This document shows, in pieces, positions 14,883-22,271 of a stretch of DNA of 26,935 nucleotides (position 1 is its first letter; the number at the start of each line of letters is the position of its first letter). Position numbers and translations under genes: made by a program. Source of the stretch: Marinosulfonomonas sp. (GTDB taxonomy: Bacteria > Pseudomonadota > Alphaproteobacteria > Rhodobacterales > Rhodobacteraceae); assembly GCA_026989405.1 (NCBI GenBank), contig JALSJL010000095.1, positions 1-26,935 of the forward strand, given 5' to 3'. The notes beneath the pieces are model-generated. The model was not told where the DNA came from, ran no database searches, and saw only the letters and a list, made by a program, of their open reading frames with translations.

Positions 14883-16031
14883 TCAGCTTTCAGGCGGCGG
14901 CGGAGGCAGGACCGTGAACAGTTGCGCCAGTTCCGCCACGTCTTCCGCGCGCATCCAGCCGTCTTGCCCGGATGTCCAGGCATAGGTGTCGCGGCTCAGG
15001 CTGCCATCGGCGGCCATCCGGCCCAGGTCCGCCCGCGAAAACGGCCCCCTGGTTTCACCGCTTTCGGCAATATGCCAGACTTTCTCGACCGGCGGTTTGG
15101 GGGGCGTCAGGGCTTGCGTCTGCGGCGCGGCAGGCGCCTGCGCGGGGGCGCTCATCGGCGCGCCCCATGGCCCGGCCTGCTGCTGGGCTATCTGGCCGGC
15201 CATGGCCATGCCCATCCCGGCGCCAAGCCCGGCCCCAAGGGCGCCACCGCCAGAGGGGTTCCGGGCCGCCGCCGTGATCGCTTCGGCCGTGGAATACTGG
15301 GTGAACCGCCCGAGATCGCCGGCTATTCCCATCGAGCTGCGCTTGTCGAGCGCCTCTTCAACTGCCGGCGGAAGCGAGATGTTCTCGATATACAATTCCG
15401 GCATCGTCAGCCCGTATTGGGCCAGCGTCCCGGCAATCTCGAAGGCCACGAGCTTTCCCAGGTCGCCGGTATTGGCGGCCATGTCCAGCACCGGAATGCC
15501 CGACTGGGCAATCACGCGCGAAAACTCCTGCACGATGATGTTTCGGATCTGAAAGCTGATCTCATCCATGGTGAATTCGCCGTCGGTGCCGACGATTTCC
15601 CGCATGAAAAGCGCCGGATCGGTCACCTTGATGGTATAGGTGCCATAGGCGCGAATGCGCATCGGGCCGAACTCGGGGTCGCGCAGGATGATCGGGTTCT
15701 TGGTGCCCCATTTGAGGTCGGAAAACCGCGTGGTGTTCACGAAGTAGATTTCGGACTTGAATGGCGACCGGAAGCCATGATCCCAGTTCTGCAGCGTCGT
15801 CAGAATGGGCATGTTGTTTGTTTCAAGCAGGTAGAGACCGGGCGTGAACACGTCGGCAATGACGCCTTCATGCACGAAAACGGCCGCCTGGCCCTCGCGC
15901 ACCGTCAGCTTGGCGCCGTATTTGATTTCATGGCCATGGCGCTCGAAACGCCAGACCAGAGTGTCCTGCGTGTCATCGACCCAGTGAATGACATCGATGA
16001 ATTCACCGGTCAGAAAATCAAGAATACCCAT
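14883..16031 (-). CDS. SPFH-domain protein with C-terminal GYF-like domain (YdjI family)
   Basis: A 382-residue protein starting MGILDFLTGEFIDVIHWVDD. Residues about 20-245 are the YdjI-type SPFH domain (AVFVHEGVIADVFTPGLYLL, RIRAYGTYTIKVTDPALF, ELYIENISLPPAVEEALDKR). A Gly/Met-rich then Ala/Pro/Gln-rich linker follows (about 270-320). The C-terminal domain, from KVWHIAESGETRGPFSRADL to WTSGQDGWMRAEDV (about 322-375), fits a GYF_2 module, a proline-rich-peptide binder. The protein ends in a Pro5 run. GGAG lies 8 bases before ATG 16031. SPFH proteins form membrane microdomain scaffolds; B. subtilis YdjI works with a zinc-ribbon protein and PspA. Here the zinc-ribbon gene follows directly, but no PspA is in the window. 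Confidence 0.9.
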   Translation of the reverse strand: MGILDFLTGEFIDVIHWVDDTQDTLVWRFERHGHEIKYGAKLTVREGQAAVFVHEGVIADVFTPGLYLLETNNMPILTTLQNWDHGFRSPFKSEIYFVNTTRFSDLKWGTKNPIILRDPEFGPMRIRAYGTYTIKVTDPALFMREIVGTDGEFTMDEISFQIRNIIVQEFSRVIAQSGIPVLDMAANTGDLGKLVAFEIAGTLAQYGLTMPELYIENISLPPAVEEALDKRSSMGIAGDLGRFTQYSTAEAITAAARNPSGGGALGAGLGAGMGMAMAGQIAQQQAGPWGAPMSAPAQAPAAPQTQALTPPKPPVEKVWHIAESGETRGPFSRADLGRMAADGSLSRDTYAWTSGQDGWMRAEDVAELAQLFTVLPPPPPES

Positions 16032-16056
16032 AGCCCGTCTCCGTTCTTGTCAAAAT

Positions 16057-17010
16057 TCAACTTTCACCGCCAAGCAGTTCGGCGGCAATGATTTCGGCCA
16101 CTTCCCGCGCCTGGGCGGCATCCATGCCAGGCTTCATGCGCGGGTCATACAGGATGCGCAGCAGCACCTCATCCTGCGCGGTCAGAAGCCCGAATTCCTC
16201 GTCGTCATTGAAGACCGAAGGCCGCGCGCGCGGGCTGTCATTTGAAAGCCCCAGCCCCTGGGCAAGCTCTTCGTGGATGCACGACAGGCGCATCAGGTCG
16301 GGATGTTCGGCGCGGATCACCGCCAGGGCCTTGCTGTAGGCGCCGGTTTCTTCGGAATTCAGCGCAAAGACCAGGCAGAAGGTCGAGCGCGGCATGGCCG
16401 TGACCGCGTTGATTGTGGCGTTGTCAACTTCGGGCATGAGCTCGCGGATCGTCCCGCCAAGTTCGCGTTTTTCGTCTTCGTTCACAACGAAAACATGAAA
16501 ATTGGCATTGTCATCGACGACCCGTATTGCAAGACCGGTCAGCCGCGACAGGCGCGCGACATACGCGCGGATGCTGGCAAGATCCTTCGTGCGCTGCGCC
16601 AGCGGAACGGTGTCCCCGAATATGACCTTCAGCCGGATCGGGTCTTGCCATTTGTGCAGTTTGCTGGGCGTCTGGCGGGCGATGATCCGGTCGCCGATCG
16701 TCACGTATTCCTCAAACAGGGCAATACGAATGAAATTGTCGACAACTTCGCGCGGGCCAAAGGGCACGTCGGGGCCGCCGCCGTCCTGGCGCAACAGCCC
16801 CTGGGCCAGAAAGCTGTCCTGGACGCGGCTGTAGTAGCGCGACAGGGCGATGCTTTCGGCAGAGCGTTCCTTGACGACATTGGCTTCGATCTGCGGCGGG
16901 CGGGCCATGGGCGTGTGATCCGGGAACGCAACGCTCTCGCAGCCCGCAAGAACGCCTAGCGCGCAGATCAGGCCCAGCCGGGCAGAAACGGGTCTCGGGC
17001 TATGGTCCAC
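16057..17010 (-). CDS. DUF2927-family lipoprotein
   Basis: A 317-residue predicted lipoprotein. The signal sequence ends in the lipobox LAGC (Cys 24), so it should be anchored in the envelope facing the periplasm. The body matches what I know of the DUF2927 family: FGPREVVDNFIRIALFEEY, a mixed alpha/beta middle part, then the conserved segment CIHEELAQGLGLSNDSP followed by FNDDEEFGLLTAQDEVLLRI and LYDPRMKPGM. The HE-x-x-x-Q-x-x-G-L motif looks like a degenerate zinc-protease helix with Gln where a second His would be. The start is GTG 17010, with AGGGGG 13 bases upstream. It lies 22 bases after telA and 25 bases before the SPFH gene, so it is part of the same operon. Function unknown. Confidence 0.88.
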   Translation of the reverse strand: MDHSPRPVSARLGLICALGVLAGCESVAFPDHTPMARPPQIEANVVKERSAESIALSRYYSRVQDSFLAQGLLRQDGGGPDVPFGPREVVDNFIRIALFEEYVTIGDRIIARQTPSKLHKWQDPIRLKVIFGDTVPLAQRTKDLASIRAYVARLSRLTGLAIRVVDDNANFHVFVVNEDEKRELGGTIRELMPEVDNATINAVTAMPRSTFCLVFALNSEETGAYSKALAVIRAEHPDLMRLSCIHEELAQGLGLSNDSPRARPSVFNDDEEFGLLTAQDEVLLRILYDPRMKPGMDAAQAREVAEIIAAELLGGES

Positions 17011-17032
17011 CGTTTTTCAATATCCCCCTGGT

Positions 17033-18202
17033 TCAGGCCTCGGTTGCCACTGGAGACTTTGATCGGGCCGATGCCAGGGCATCGCGCAACTCTGCCTCCA
17101 TCTTGCGCAAGTCTTCTTCGGCGGCGGCACGTTTTCGTTTGCCTTCATCGGCGATTTCCAGGCTTTCCTCGATCGTTGCGATCAATTCGGCATTGGCCTG
17201 CCTGACCGATGCGATGTCAAAGACGCCGCGTTCCATTTCTTCACGCACCTGGCGGTTGGCCTGGCGCAGGTTCTCGGCGTTGGCGGTCAGCAATTCGTTG
17301 GTCAGGTCGCTGGCCTCCTTGACGGCCGCGGCGGCCTCGCTCGAACGCTGGATGGTCACGGCCTGGGCCAGCTGGGTTTCCCAGAGCGGAATGGTGTTGA
17401 CCAGGGTCGAGTTGATTTTCGTGACCAGAGACTTGTCGTTCTCCTGCACAAGCCGGATCGACGGAAGCGATTGCATGGTCACCTGACGGGTGAGTTTCAG
17501 GTCATGAACCCGGCGTTCCAGATCGTCGCGTGCGGCGCGCAGGTCGCGCAGCTCCTGCGCCATGATGACAGCGGTGTCTTCGGGGGCGGCCTCGACCTCT
17601 GCGGCCTTGGCCGGGATGGTCTTTTCGTCCAGCTCGCGCAGCTTCTCTTCGCCGGCGGCAATATAAAGCGCCAGTTCGTCATAAAACTGCAGCGTCTTTT
17701 CATACAGCTTGTCCAGGGACTTGATGTCCTTCAACAGCTTGTGTTCGTGGCCAAGCAGGTTGTCTGTCACCTTGTCGATCTGGTCCTGCACCTTTTCGTA
17801 TTTCGCCACGAAATTGGCAAAGGGCGCGGCGCGCCCCAGCAGTTTTTCCCACCAGGACCGCTTGCGCCGCATGTCCAGTTCATTCACCGAAAAGCCGCGA
17901 ATGGTGGTCACGATCTCACGCAGGCTGTCGCCGGCCGGCCCGACATCCTTGTTGCGCACATCCTGCAGCATGGCCTGGCTGATTTCCTGCAACTCCGATT
18001 GCGCGGCCGAGCCGAACCCGATGATCGACCCGGTATTGTCCATGTCGATTTCGTCCATGCGCTTGCGAATCTCGTCGGCCAGCGGTTTGTCCGCGTCTGA
18101 AAGCGTGACAATCGAGGCGGTCGGGTCCGGCAATTGGACCGCAGTCACTTCTTCCAGCAATTTCAGGTCTCCTTCGGCTTTCAATCGAACATTCTCGGCC
18201 AT
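17033..18202 (-). CDS. telA: TelA/KlaA-family toxic anion resistance protein
   Basis: A 389-residue, mostly alpha-helical cytoplasmic protein with long coiled-coil stretches. Family features are the N-terminal SIIGFGSAAQSELQEISQAM, the GFSVNELDMRRKRSWWEKLL segment (about residues 108-127), FANFVAKYEKVQDQIDKVTD, and a QTIRLVQENDKSLV-like segment seen here as SLPSIRLVQENDKSLVTKIN. The C terminus is a charged coiled coil (KRKRAAAEEDLRKMEAELRD). TelA proteins are linked to tellurite and antimicrobial resistance and commonly sit with XpaC, as here. GGAG lies 7 bases before ATG 18202, only 14 bases after xpaC. The mechanism in the family is unknown. Confidence 0.93.
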   Translation of the reverse strand: MAENVRLKAEGDLKLLEEVTAVQLPDPTASIVTLSDADKPLADEIRKRMDEIDMDNTGSIIGFGSAAQSELQEISQAMLQDVRNKDVGPAGDSLREIVTTIRGFSVNELDMRRKRSWWEKLLGRAAPFANFVAKYEKVQDQIDKVTDNLLGHEHKLLKDIKSLDKLYEKTLQFYDELALYIAAGEEKLRELDEKTIPAKAAEVEAAPEDTAVIMAQELRDLRAARDDLERRVHDLKLTRQVTMQSLPSIRLVQENDKSLVTKINSTLVNTIPLWETQLAQAVTIQRSSEAAAAVKEASDLTNELLTANAENLRQANRQVREEMERGVFDIASVRQANAELIATIEESLEIADEGKRKRAAAEEDLRKMEAELRDALASARSKSPVATEA

Positions 18203-18216
18203 TCTCGTTCTCCTGT

Positions 18217-19107
18217 TTACTCGCGCGGTTCGCGCAGCGCTTCGCGCTCAAGGCGCTCGCGCAGGACTTCAATTTCCACATTCATGTCGGTCTTGTCATC
18301 CAGCAAGAGCCGCCTGGTCCGTGCTGCGAAATTCGTTTCCAGGTCCTCGAGCAGGGCTTCGTAGTCCCGCCGGGCCTGCTGGTCGCCGGTGCGCAGGTAA
18401 ATCTCGGCAAACCTGGTGGTCGCATCGCGCGCGCCCAGCAAATACACGCCAAGATAGCGGCGGGCGGCTGTCAGGTCGCGCGGGTCGTCCTCGACGGTGC
18501 GAAACATGTCCCGCGCGGCCGCAATGAAGCGGTCAAGCCGGGCTTCCAGCTTCCGGTCGCCGGTGCGGCGGATGGCGTCCTGCATCGCGGCAAGGTGGTT
18601 TTCCGCTTCGCTGACCGCGCGCGCCACGCGGTCCTGCTGGTAGGTGTTCACCCCCTCCATGCCCTTGTCTCGGAGCGGGTCCAGCCCAAAGGCAAAGCTG
18701 TGCAGGACGGCACCGAGAACGGCAAAGACCGTGGCATTCACCACCCCCCCGTCCGAGCCCTGAACCGCGAAAAACAGGCCCAGGCCGGTCAGCAGCGATG
18801 CGGCAATCTTGCGTGGAAACGCAGGGCGGCGCGCGATCTTGCGCGCATTGTAGGCGTCTTGCGCCAGCAGGCCCTCGCGTGTCAGCCATGCGGCCAGAAG
18901 CAACGCTCCAAGGCCCGCCAGCGTCAGGGCAAGACCGATGGCATGCTGGCCAAAAGCACGCAGGGCCAGCGGCAGCGGGGCAAGAAACAGAAAATTCGCC
19001 CGTGCCCCCGCGCGGCTGGGTCGGGCATCGCGCCACCGGTTTGGCGCGTGGCCGGGCTCATCCTCGCCGGGCGACGGGCTGTATTTCCCCGCAAACTGCT
19101 TTGCCAT
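18217..19107 (-). CDS. xpaC: XpaC-family protein (5-bromo-4-chloroindolyl phosphate hydrolysis family)
   Basis: A 296-residue protein: a basic N-terminal tail, hydrophobic helices at about residues 42-75 and 95-140, then a cytoplasmic helical domain (EAENHLAAMQDAIRRTGDRK, RRYLGVYLLGARDATTRFAE, EALLEDLETNFAARTRRLLL). The last two segments match the conserved XpaC core. Despite the family name, a true phosphatase activity is doubtful; XpaC usually occurs next to TelA, as here. I chose ATG 19107 over GTG 19110 because the ATG overlaps the stop of the micropeptide gene as TGATG and has GGGGG 7 bases upstream. It is co-transcribed with telA, 14 bases downstream. Confidence 0.88.
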   Translation of the reverse strand: MAKQFAGKYSPSPGEDEPGHAPNRWRDARPSRAGARANFLFLAPLPLALRAFGQHAIGLALTLAGLGALLLAAWLTREGLLAQDAYNARKIARRPAFPRKIAASLLTGLGLFFAVQGSDGGVVNATVFAVLGAVLHSFAFGLDPLRDKGMEGVNTYQQDRVARAVSEAENHLAAMQDAIRRTGDRKLEARLDRFIAAARDMFRTVEDDPRDLTAARRYLGVYLLGARDATTRFAEIYLRTGDQQARRDYEALLEDLETNFAARTRRLLLDDKTDMNVEIEVLRERLEREALREPRE

Positions 19108-19190
19108 CACGCGCCCCCGGTGATTGCGACATAGAGGATAATGGCCACCAGAAGGAAAAATGCCAGTTTTTGTAGTCCGTTACCTGTCAA
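19107..19190 (-). CDS. Predicted 27-residue single-span membrane micropeptide
   Basis: A 28-codon frame starting with TTG and reading MTGNGLQKLAFFLLVAIILY, then VAITGGA and stop. It has a polar N terminus with one Lys, one clean hydrophobic helix (about residues 9-23) and a short Gly-rich end, the typical shape of a bacterial membrane micropeptide. GGGGG lies 5 bases before the TTG, and its TGA overlaps the xpaC ATG as TGATG, an arrangement expected of a real translated frame. It is the first small gene after terC in the block, with a 63-base gap between. I do not recognise a named family. Its context suggests a small partner of XpaC/TelA or TerC at the membrane; this is inference. Confidence 0.6.
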   Translation of the reverse strand: MTGNGLQKLAFFLLVAIILYVAITGGA

Positions 19191-19253
19191 ACCTGCCCCC
19201 GGAAAACCTGCGAACAGAGCATGGTATAGCCTGAGTCCGGCCGCCGCGCCACC

Positions 19254-20084
19254 TCAGCCCTGCTCTGTCTTGTGAACATGTGCCTTGCGTTCGGCCTCGA
19301 GCTTTCGGGCATAGCCCGATTGCACCATCTCAACGATCACCAGCACCACGATGGAAAAATAGAAGGTGCTCTTGGACATCGGGATGATCTCATGGCCGGC
19401 GACCCTGATCTTGAGCGCATCGTCATGCATCGCGTGGGCGGCTGCCGGTCCCGCTTCGCCAAGCAGAACAACCCCGACAATCAGCAGGATGAACAGGCCG
19501 AGCACCTCATACATGCGGTTCTTTTCCAGAAAGGTCGTGACACTGTCGGCCAGCACCAGCATGGCAATTCCCGAGATCAGGATGGCCGTGGCAAGCAGGA
19601 CGAACACATCGGTGATTGCAAGTGCCGACAGGATCGAATCAAAGCTGAACACAAGGTTCATGATCACGATCGTCGCCACCACCCGCGCCGCCGATTTCGC
19701 GCCCGAGGCGCCTATGGGGGTATCGAGGTGCTCGACGGACAGCATGTGGCCGATTTCCTTGACGGCCGTATACATGATGAACACGCCCCCGAACAGAAAC
19801 ACCACGGTTGCGAAATTCACGCCGCCTTCGATGATGCCGGGGATGTCGAACACGAAAAAGGGCGTGCTCAGGCTGCCGATCAGGCGCACCATCACGAACA
19901 GCAAGACAATACGCAGGGCAACGGCAATGATGATGCCCCAGAACCGCACCGCTTTCTGGCGTTCGGCGGGTGCGCGCTGGCTTTCGATCGAAATGTATAA
20001 CAGGTTGTCGAACCCCAGCACCGCCTGAAGAAAGATCAGAACGGCCAGGTGACCAAGGTTTTCCAGGGTAAACAGATCTGTCAT
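19254..20084 (-). CDS. terC: TerC-family integral membrane protein
   Basis: A 276-residue polytopic membrane protein with about seven helices. TerC signatures are the acidic intramembrane motifs LGFDNLLYISIE (about residues 23-34) and VFSFDSILSALAIT (about 145-158), each with a conserved Asp in the membrane, plus FLFGGVFIMYTAVKEIGHML and a final helix (FYFSIVVLVIVEMVQSGYAR). The tail is charged and cytoplasmic. TerC proteins are linked to tellurite resistance and, in the Alx/MntP-type relatives, to metal ion export, especially Mn2+. It starts 63 bases after rluB on the same strand, so read-through from rluB is possible. The downstream micropeptide, xpaC and telA make a Ter-type stress function likely. 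Confidence 0.92.
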   Translation of the reverse strand: MTDLFTLENLGHLAVLIFLQAVLGFDNLLYISIESQRAPAERQKAVRFWGIIIAVALRIVLLFVMVRLIGSLSTPFFVFDIPGIIEGGVNFATVVFLFGGVFIMYTAVKEIGHMLSVEHLDTPIGASGAKSAARVVATIVIMNLVFSFDSILSALAITDVFVLLATAILISGIAMLVLADSVTTFLEKNRMYEVLGLFILLIVGVVLLGEAGPAAAHAMHDDALKIRVAGHEIIPMSKSTFYFSIVVLVIVEMVQSGYARKLEAERKAHVHKTEQG

Positions 20085-20147
20085 CGCGCGCGCCTTGCCA
20101 GTGTTGAACTGCGCGCAGCAAATCAGAAGCGGCCCCGGGCAACAAGG

Positions 20148-20960
20148 TCAACCTTTGCCGGGTTTTCCCCGCAAATCCTGCCGGCGCCGGGTTGGCTTGC
20201 GCTTGCGCACCAGTTTTTTCGGCTGCTCGCCATCCAGCCCCAGCTGGTCGCGAAGCACCCGTTGCTTGACCTCTTCAACTGCCCCCGGCTTCAGGTGGCG
20301 CAGCTGAAACGGGCCGTAGCTGATGCGGATCAGCCGGTTCACCACCAGCCCGACGGCCTCTGCGGCGCGGCGGATTTCGCGGTTGCGGCCCTCGCGCAGG
20401 GAAATCGTCAGCCATGCGTTCGCGCCCTGCTGGCGATCCAGCGTCACGCTCATCGGCTGGAACCTTTCGCCATCCAGCGTCAGCCCGCGGCGCAGCGGCT
20501 CAAGCATCTCGTCGCTCGGCGCGCCCTTGACGCGCACCCGGTACTTGCGCAGCCAGCCGGTTGAGGGCAGTTCCAGCCGGCGCTTGATCTCACCGTCATT
20601 GGTCAGCAGCAACAAGCCTTCGGAACCCAGGTCAAGCCGGCCGACCGACATGACGCGCGGCAAGTCCGGGGGCAGGGCCGCAAATACCGTGGGGCGCCCC
20701 TTTTCATCGCGCATGGTTGTCACCAGGCCGGCCGGCTTGTGATACAGCCACAGCCGCGGCGGTTCCGGTTCGGCCAGGTCCTTGCCATCCACCTTGATCT
20801 TGTCGGCGGGGGTGACGTTCAGCGCCGGGCTGCTGATCGTCTTGCCGTTCACGCTGACGCGCCCGGCTTCGATCATCCTTTCGGCGTCCCGGCGCGAGGC
20901 GATGCCGGCGCGCGCGATCACCTTGGCAATCCGGTCGCCTTTTGGGGTTTGTTCGCTCAT
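20148..20960 (-). CDS. rluB: 23S rRNA pseudouridine synthase, RsuA/RluB family
   Basis: A 270-residue RNA-modifying enzyme. An N-terminal S4 RNA-binding domain (DRIAKVIARAGIASRRDAER, VSVNGKTI) precedes the synthase domain with LYHKPAGLVTT, the catalytic GRLD motif (Asp about residue 110), LLLLTNDGEIKRRL, KYRVRVKG and the C-terminal REGRNREIRRAAEAVG. The C terminus is a basic tail (KKLVRKRKPTRRRQDLRGKP). The RluB assignment (pseudouridine near position 2605 of 23S rRNA) is favoured by overall similarity, but RluE/RluF-type activity is not excluded. ATG 20960 is chosen because the S4 domain starts soon after; the frame stays open upstream without similarity. It is divergent from tadA with 75 bases between. 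Confidence 0.93.
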   Translation of the reverse strand: MSEQTPKGDRIAKVIARAGIASRRDAERMIEAGRVSVNGKTISSPALNVTPADKIKVDGKDLAEPEPPRLWLYHKPAGLVTTMRDEKGRPTVFAALPPDLPRVMSVGRLDLGSEGLLLLTNDGEIKRRLELPSTGWLRKYRVRVKGAPSDEMLEPLRRGLTLDGERFQPMSVTLDRQQGANAWLTISLREGRNREIRRAAEAVGLVVNRLIRISYGPFQLRHLKPGAVEEVKQRVLRDQLGLDGEQPKKLVRKRKPTRRRQDLRGKPGKG

Positions 20961-21035
20961 GTGTTCGCCATAGCGCGCTTGCGGGCCAAGGGAAAGCGGC
21001 TTGGCATTCGGGCCGGATCGGGCCATGAACCTTCC

Positions 21036-21485
21036 ATGACGTTCACCAGCCACATGGAGGCCGCCCTGGCCGAGGCGCGCAAGGCCGCAAAACGCGGCGA
21101 AGTCCCGGTTGGCGCAGTCGTTGTGTCGCCGGCGGGCAGGATCGTGGCCGCGGCCGGCAACCGGACGCTCGAACTGCACGACCCGACCGCGCATGCCGAA
21201 ATTCTGGCAATCCGTGCCGCTTGTGCCGAAACCGGCTCCGAGCGGTTGCCGGGGCATGCGCTGTATGTGACGCTGGAGCCCTGCGCGATGTGTGCATCGG
21301 CCATCAGCCAGGCCCGCATCGCGCGGCTGTATTACGGGGCGGCAGACCCGAAGTCGGGCGGGGTGGCGCAGGGCGCGCGGGTGTTCGACCATCCGCAATG
21401 CCACCATGTGCCCGAAGTCTATGACACCATCGCCGCCGAAGAGGCCGAGGCGCTGTTGCGCGGCTTCTTTGCCGCGCGGCGATGA
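21036..21485 (+). CDS. tadA: tRNA-specific adenosine deaminase TadA
   Basis: A 149-residue zinc deaminase that makes inosine at the wobble base of tRNA-Arg(ACG). The active site is fully visible: HAEILAI with zinc ligand His 53 and proton-shuttle Glu 55, then EPCAMC with Cys 83 and Cys 86. The substrate loop around GNRTLELHDPTAHAE and the RLYYGAADPKSGG segment are typical of TadA and separate it from cytidine or guanine deaminases. The frame stays open upstream of ATG 21036 without similarity, and the ribosome site before the ATG is weak. A strong hairpin follows the stop codon immediately. Confidence 0.96.
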   Translation: MTFTSHMEAALAEARKAAKRGEVPVGAVVVSPAGRIVAAAGNRTLELHDPTAHAEILAIRAACAETGSERLPGHALYVTLEPCAMCASAISQARIARLYYGAADPKSGGVAQGARVFDHPQCHHVPEVYDTIAAEEAEALLRGFFAARR

Positions 21486-21506
21486 CCCGGCCCCTTGCGG
21501 GCCGGG
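21486..21506 (+). terminator. Hairpin terminator after tadA
   Basis: CCCGGCCC and GGGCCGGG form a perfect 8-bp GC stem with loop CTTGC directly after the tadA stop, in the 32-base convergent gap before the DUF4386 gene. No T-run follows. Confidence 0.55.
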
Positions 21507-21517
21507 CCTCCTGGCGT

Positions 21518-22234
21518 TCACGCCTGCAGCGGAGCCTGGCGGCGGTCCCATTGGGCGGTGGAAATTCCCCTGACCAGCAGCCACAGCGCAAAGGCCAGTT
21601 CGCCGAAGGTGACAAGGCTCAGCAAGCCGATCACCACCCAGGGCAGCCCCGGCAACTCGAGCGCCATGATCCGGGTGAGACCTTCGATGAGATAGCCAAA
21701 CGCCCCGACGAACATCAGCCCGCCCAACAGGCGCGGAAGATAGCCCGAGCGGCAGACCAGCGCCCCGAGAACCAGCAGGTGCATGCCGAACAGAACGCCC
21801 CACAGGTAAACGCCCATGGCATGAACCTCAAACAGCGCCAGAACGGTCTCGGGGGTGCCGGCCAGCTGCCCGTTGGCCATCATGAAGGCGGTGACGTTGA
21901 TCATCAGGTTGACCGCCATCACCAGCACCATTGCATAGCGCGCCATCGCGGCAATCAGGGAGCGCACCGCGTCCACCGGGCGCAACAGGGCATAGAGAAT
22001 GGCGGTCAGCACGATCTCGGCCAGGATGACAACGACATCGGCGAAAATGCCGGCCTGAAACAGACCGGTGCGGGTCTGAAGCCGGGCAAATGTCGCCTGC
22101 GCGTCCCCCGGGACGATGATTTGCGACGGCACATAGGCAATCGCAAAGGCGCCAAAGACCGCGATCAGGAGATAGGTGAAACCGGCCACCCTGGCCATGT
22201 GCAGCGGGGCTTTCAGCGGTGATGAGTGTTGCAT
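21518..22234 (-). CDS. DUF4386-family membrane protein
   Basis: A 238-residue polytopic protein with about six helices, starting MQHSSPLKAPLHMARVAGFT then YLLIAVFGAFAIAYVP. The pattern of an early RxAG-x-x-YL segment, a helix with FADVVVILAEIVLTAILYAL, a LFEVHAMGVYLWGVLFGMHL segment and G-x-LPR-x-LG-x-L(M) is what I know from DUF4386 proteins, whose function is not established. ATG 22234 has AAGGA 8 bases upstream. It follows the oxidoreductase gene by 37 bases on the same strand, so the two are probably co-transcribed and may both be under the divergent LysR regulator. Confidence 0.82.
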   Translation of the reverse strand: MQHSSPLKAPLHMARVAGFTYLLIAVFGAFAIAYVPSQIIVPGDAQATFARLQTRTGLFQAGIFADVVVILAEIVLTAILYALLRPVDAVRSLIAAMARYAMVLVMAVNLMINVTAFMMANGQLAGTPETVLALFEVHAMGVYLWGVLFGMHLLVLGALVCRSGYLPRLLGGLMFVGAFGYLIEGLTRIMALELPGLPWVVIGLLSLVTFGELAFALWLLVRGISTAQWDRRQAPLQA

Positions 22235-22271
22235 GTGTTGTGTCCTTGCCTTGTGGGTTTGTGAAGTCGTT

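Noticed and set aside
19162..19190. TTGACA as a promoter -35 upstream of xpaC
   Set aside because: The hexamer is the start of the micropeptide frame (TTG ACA), and no -10-like sequence lies 16-18 bases further on.
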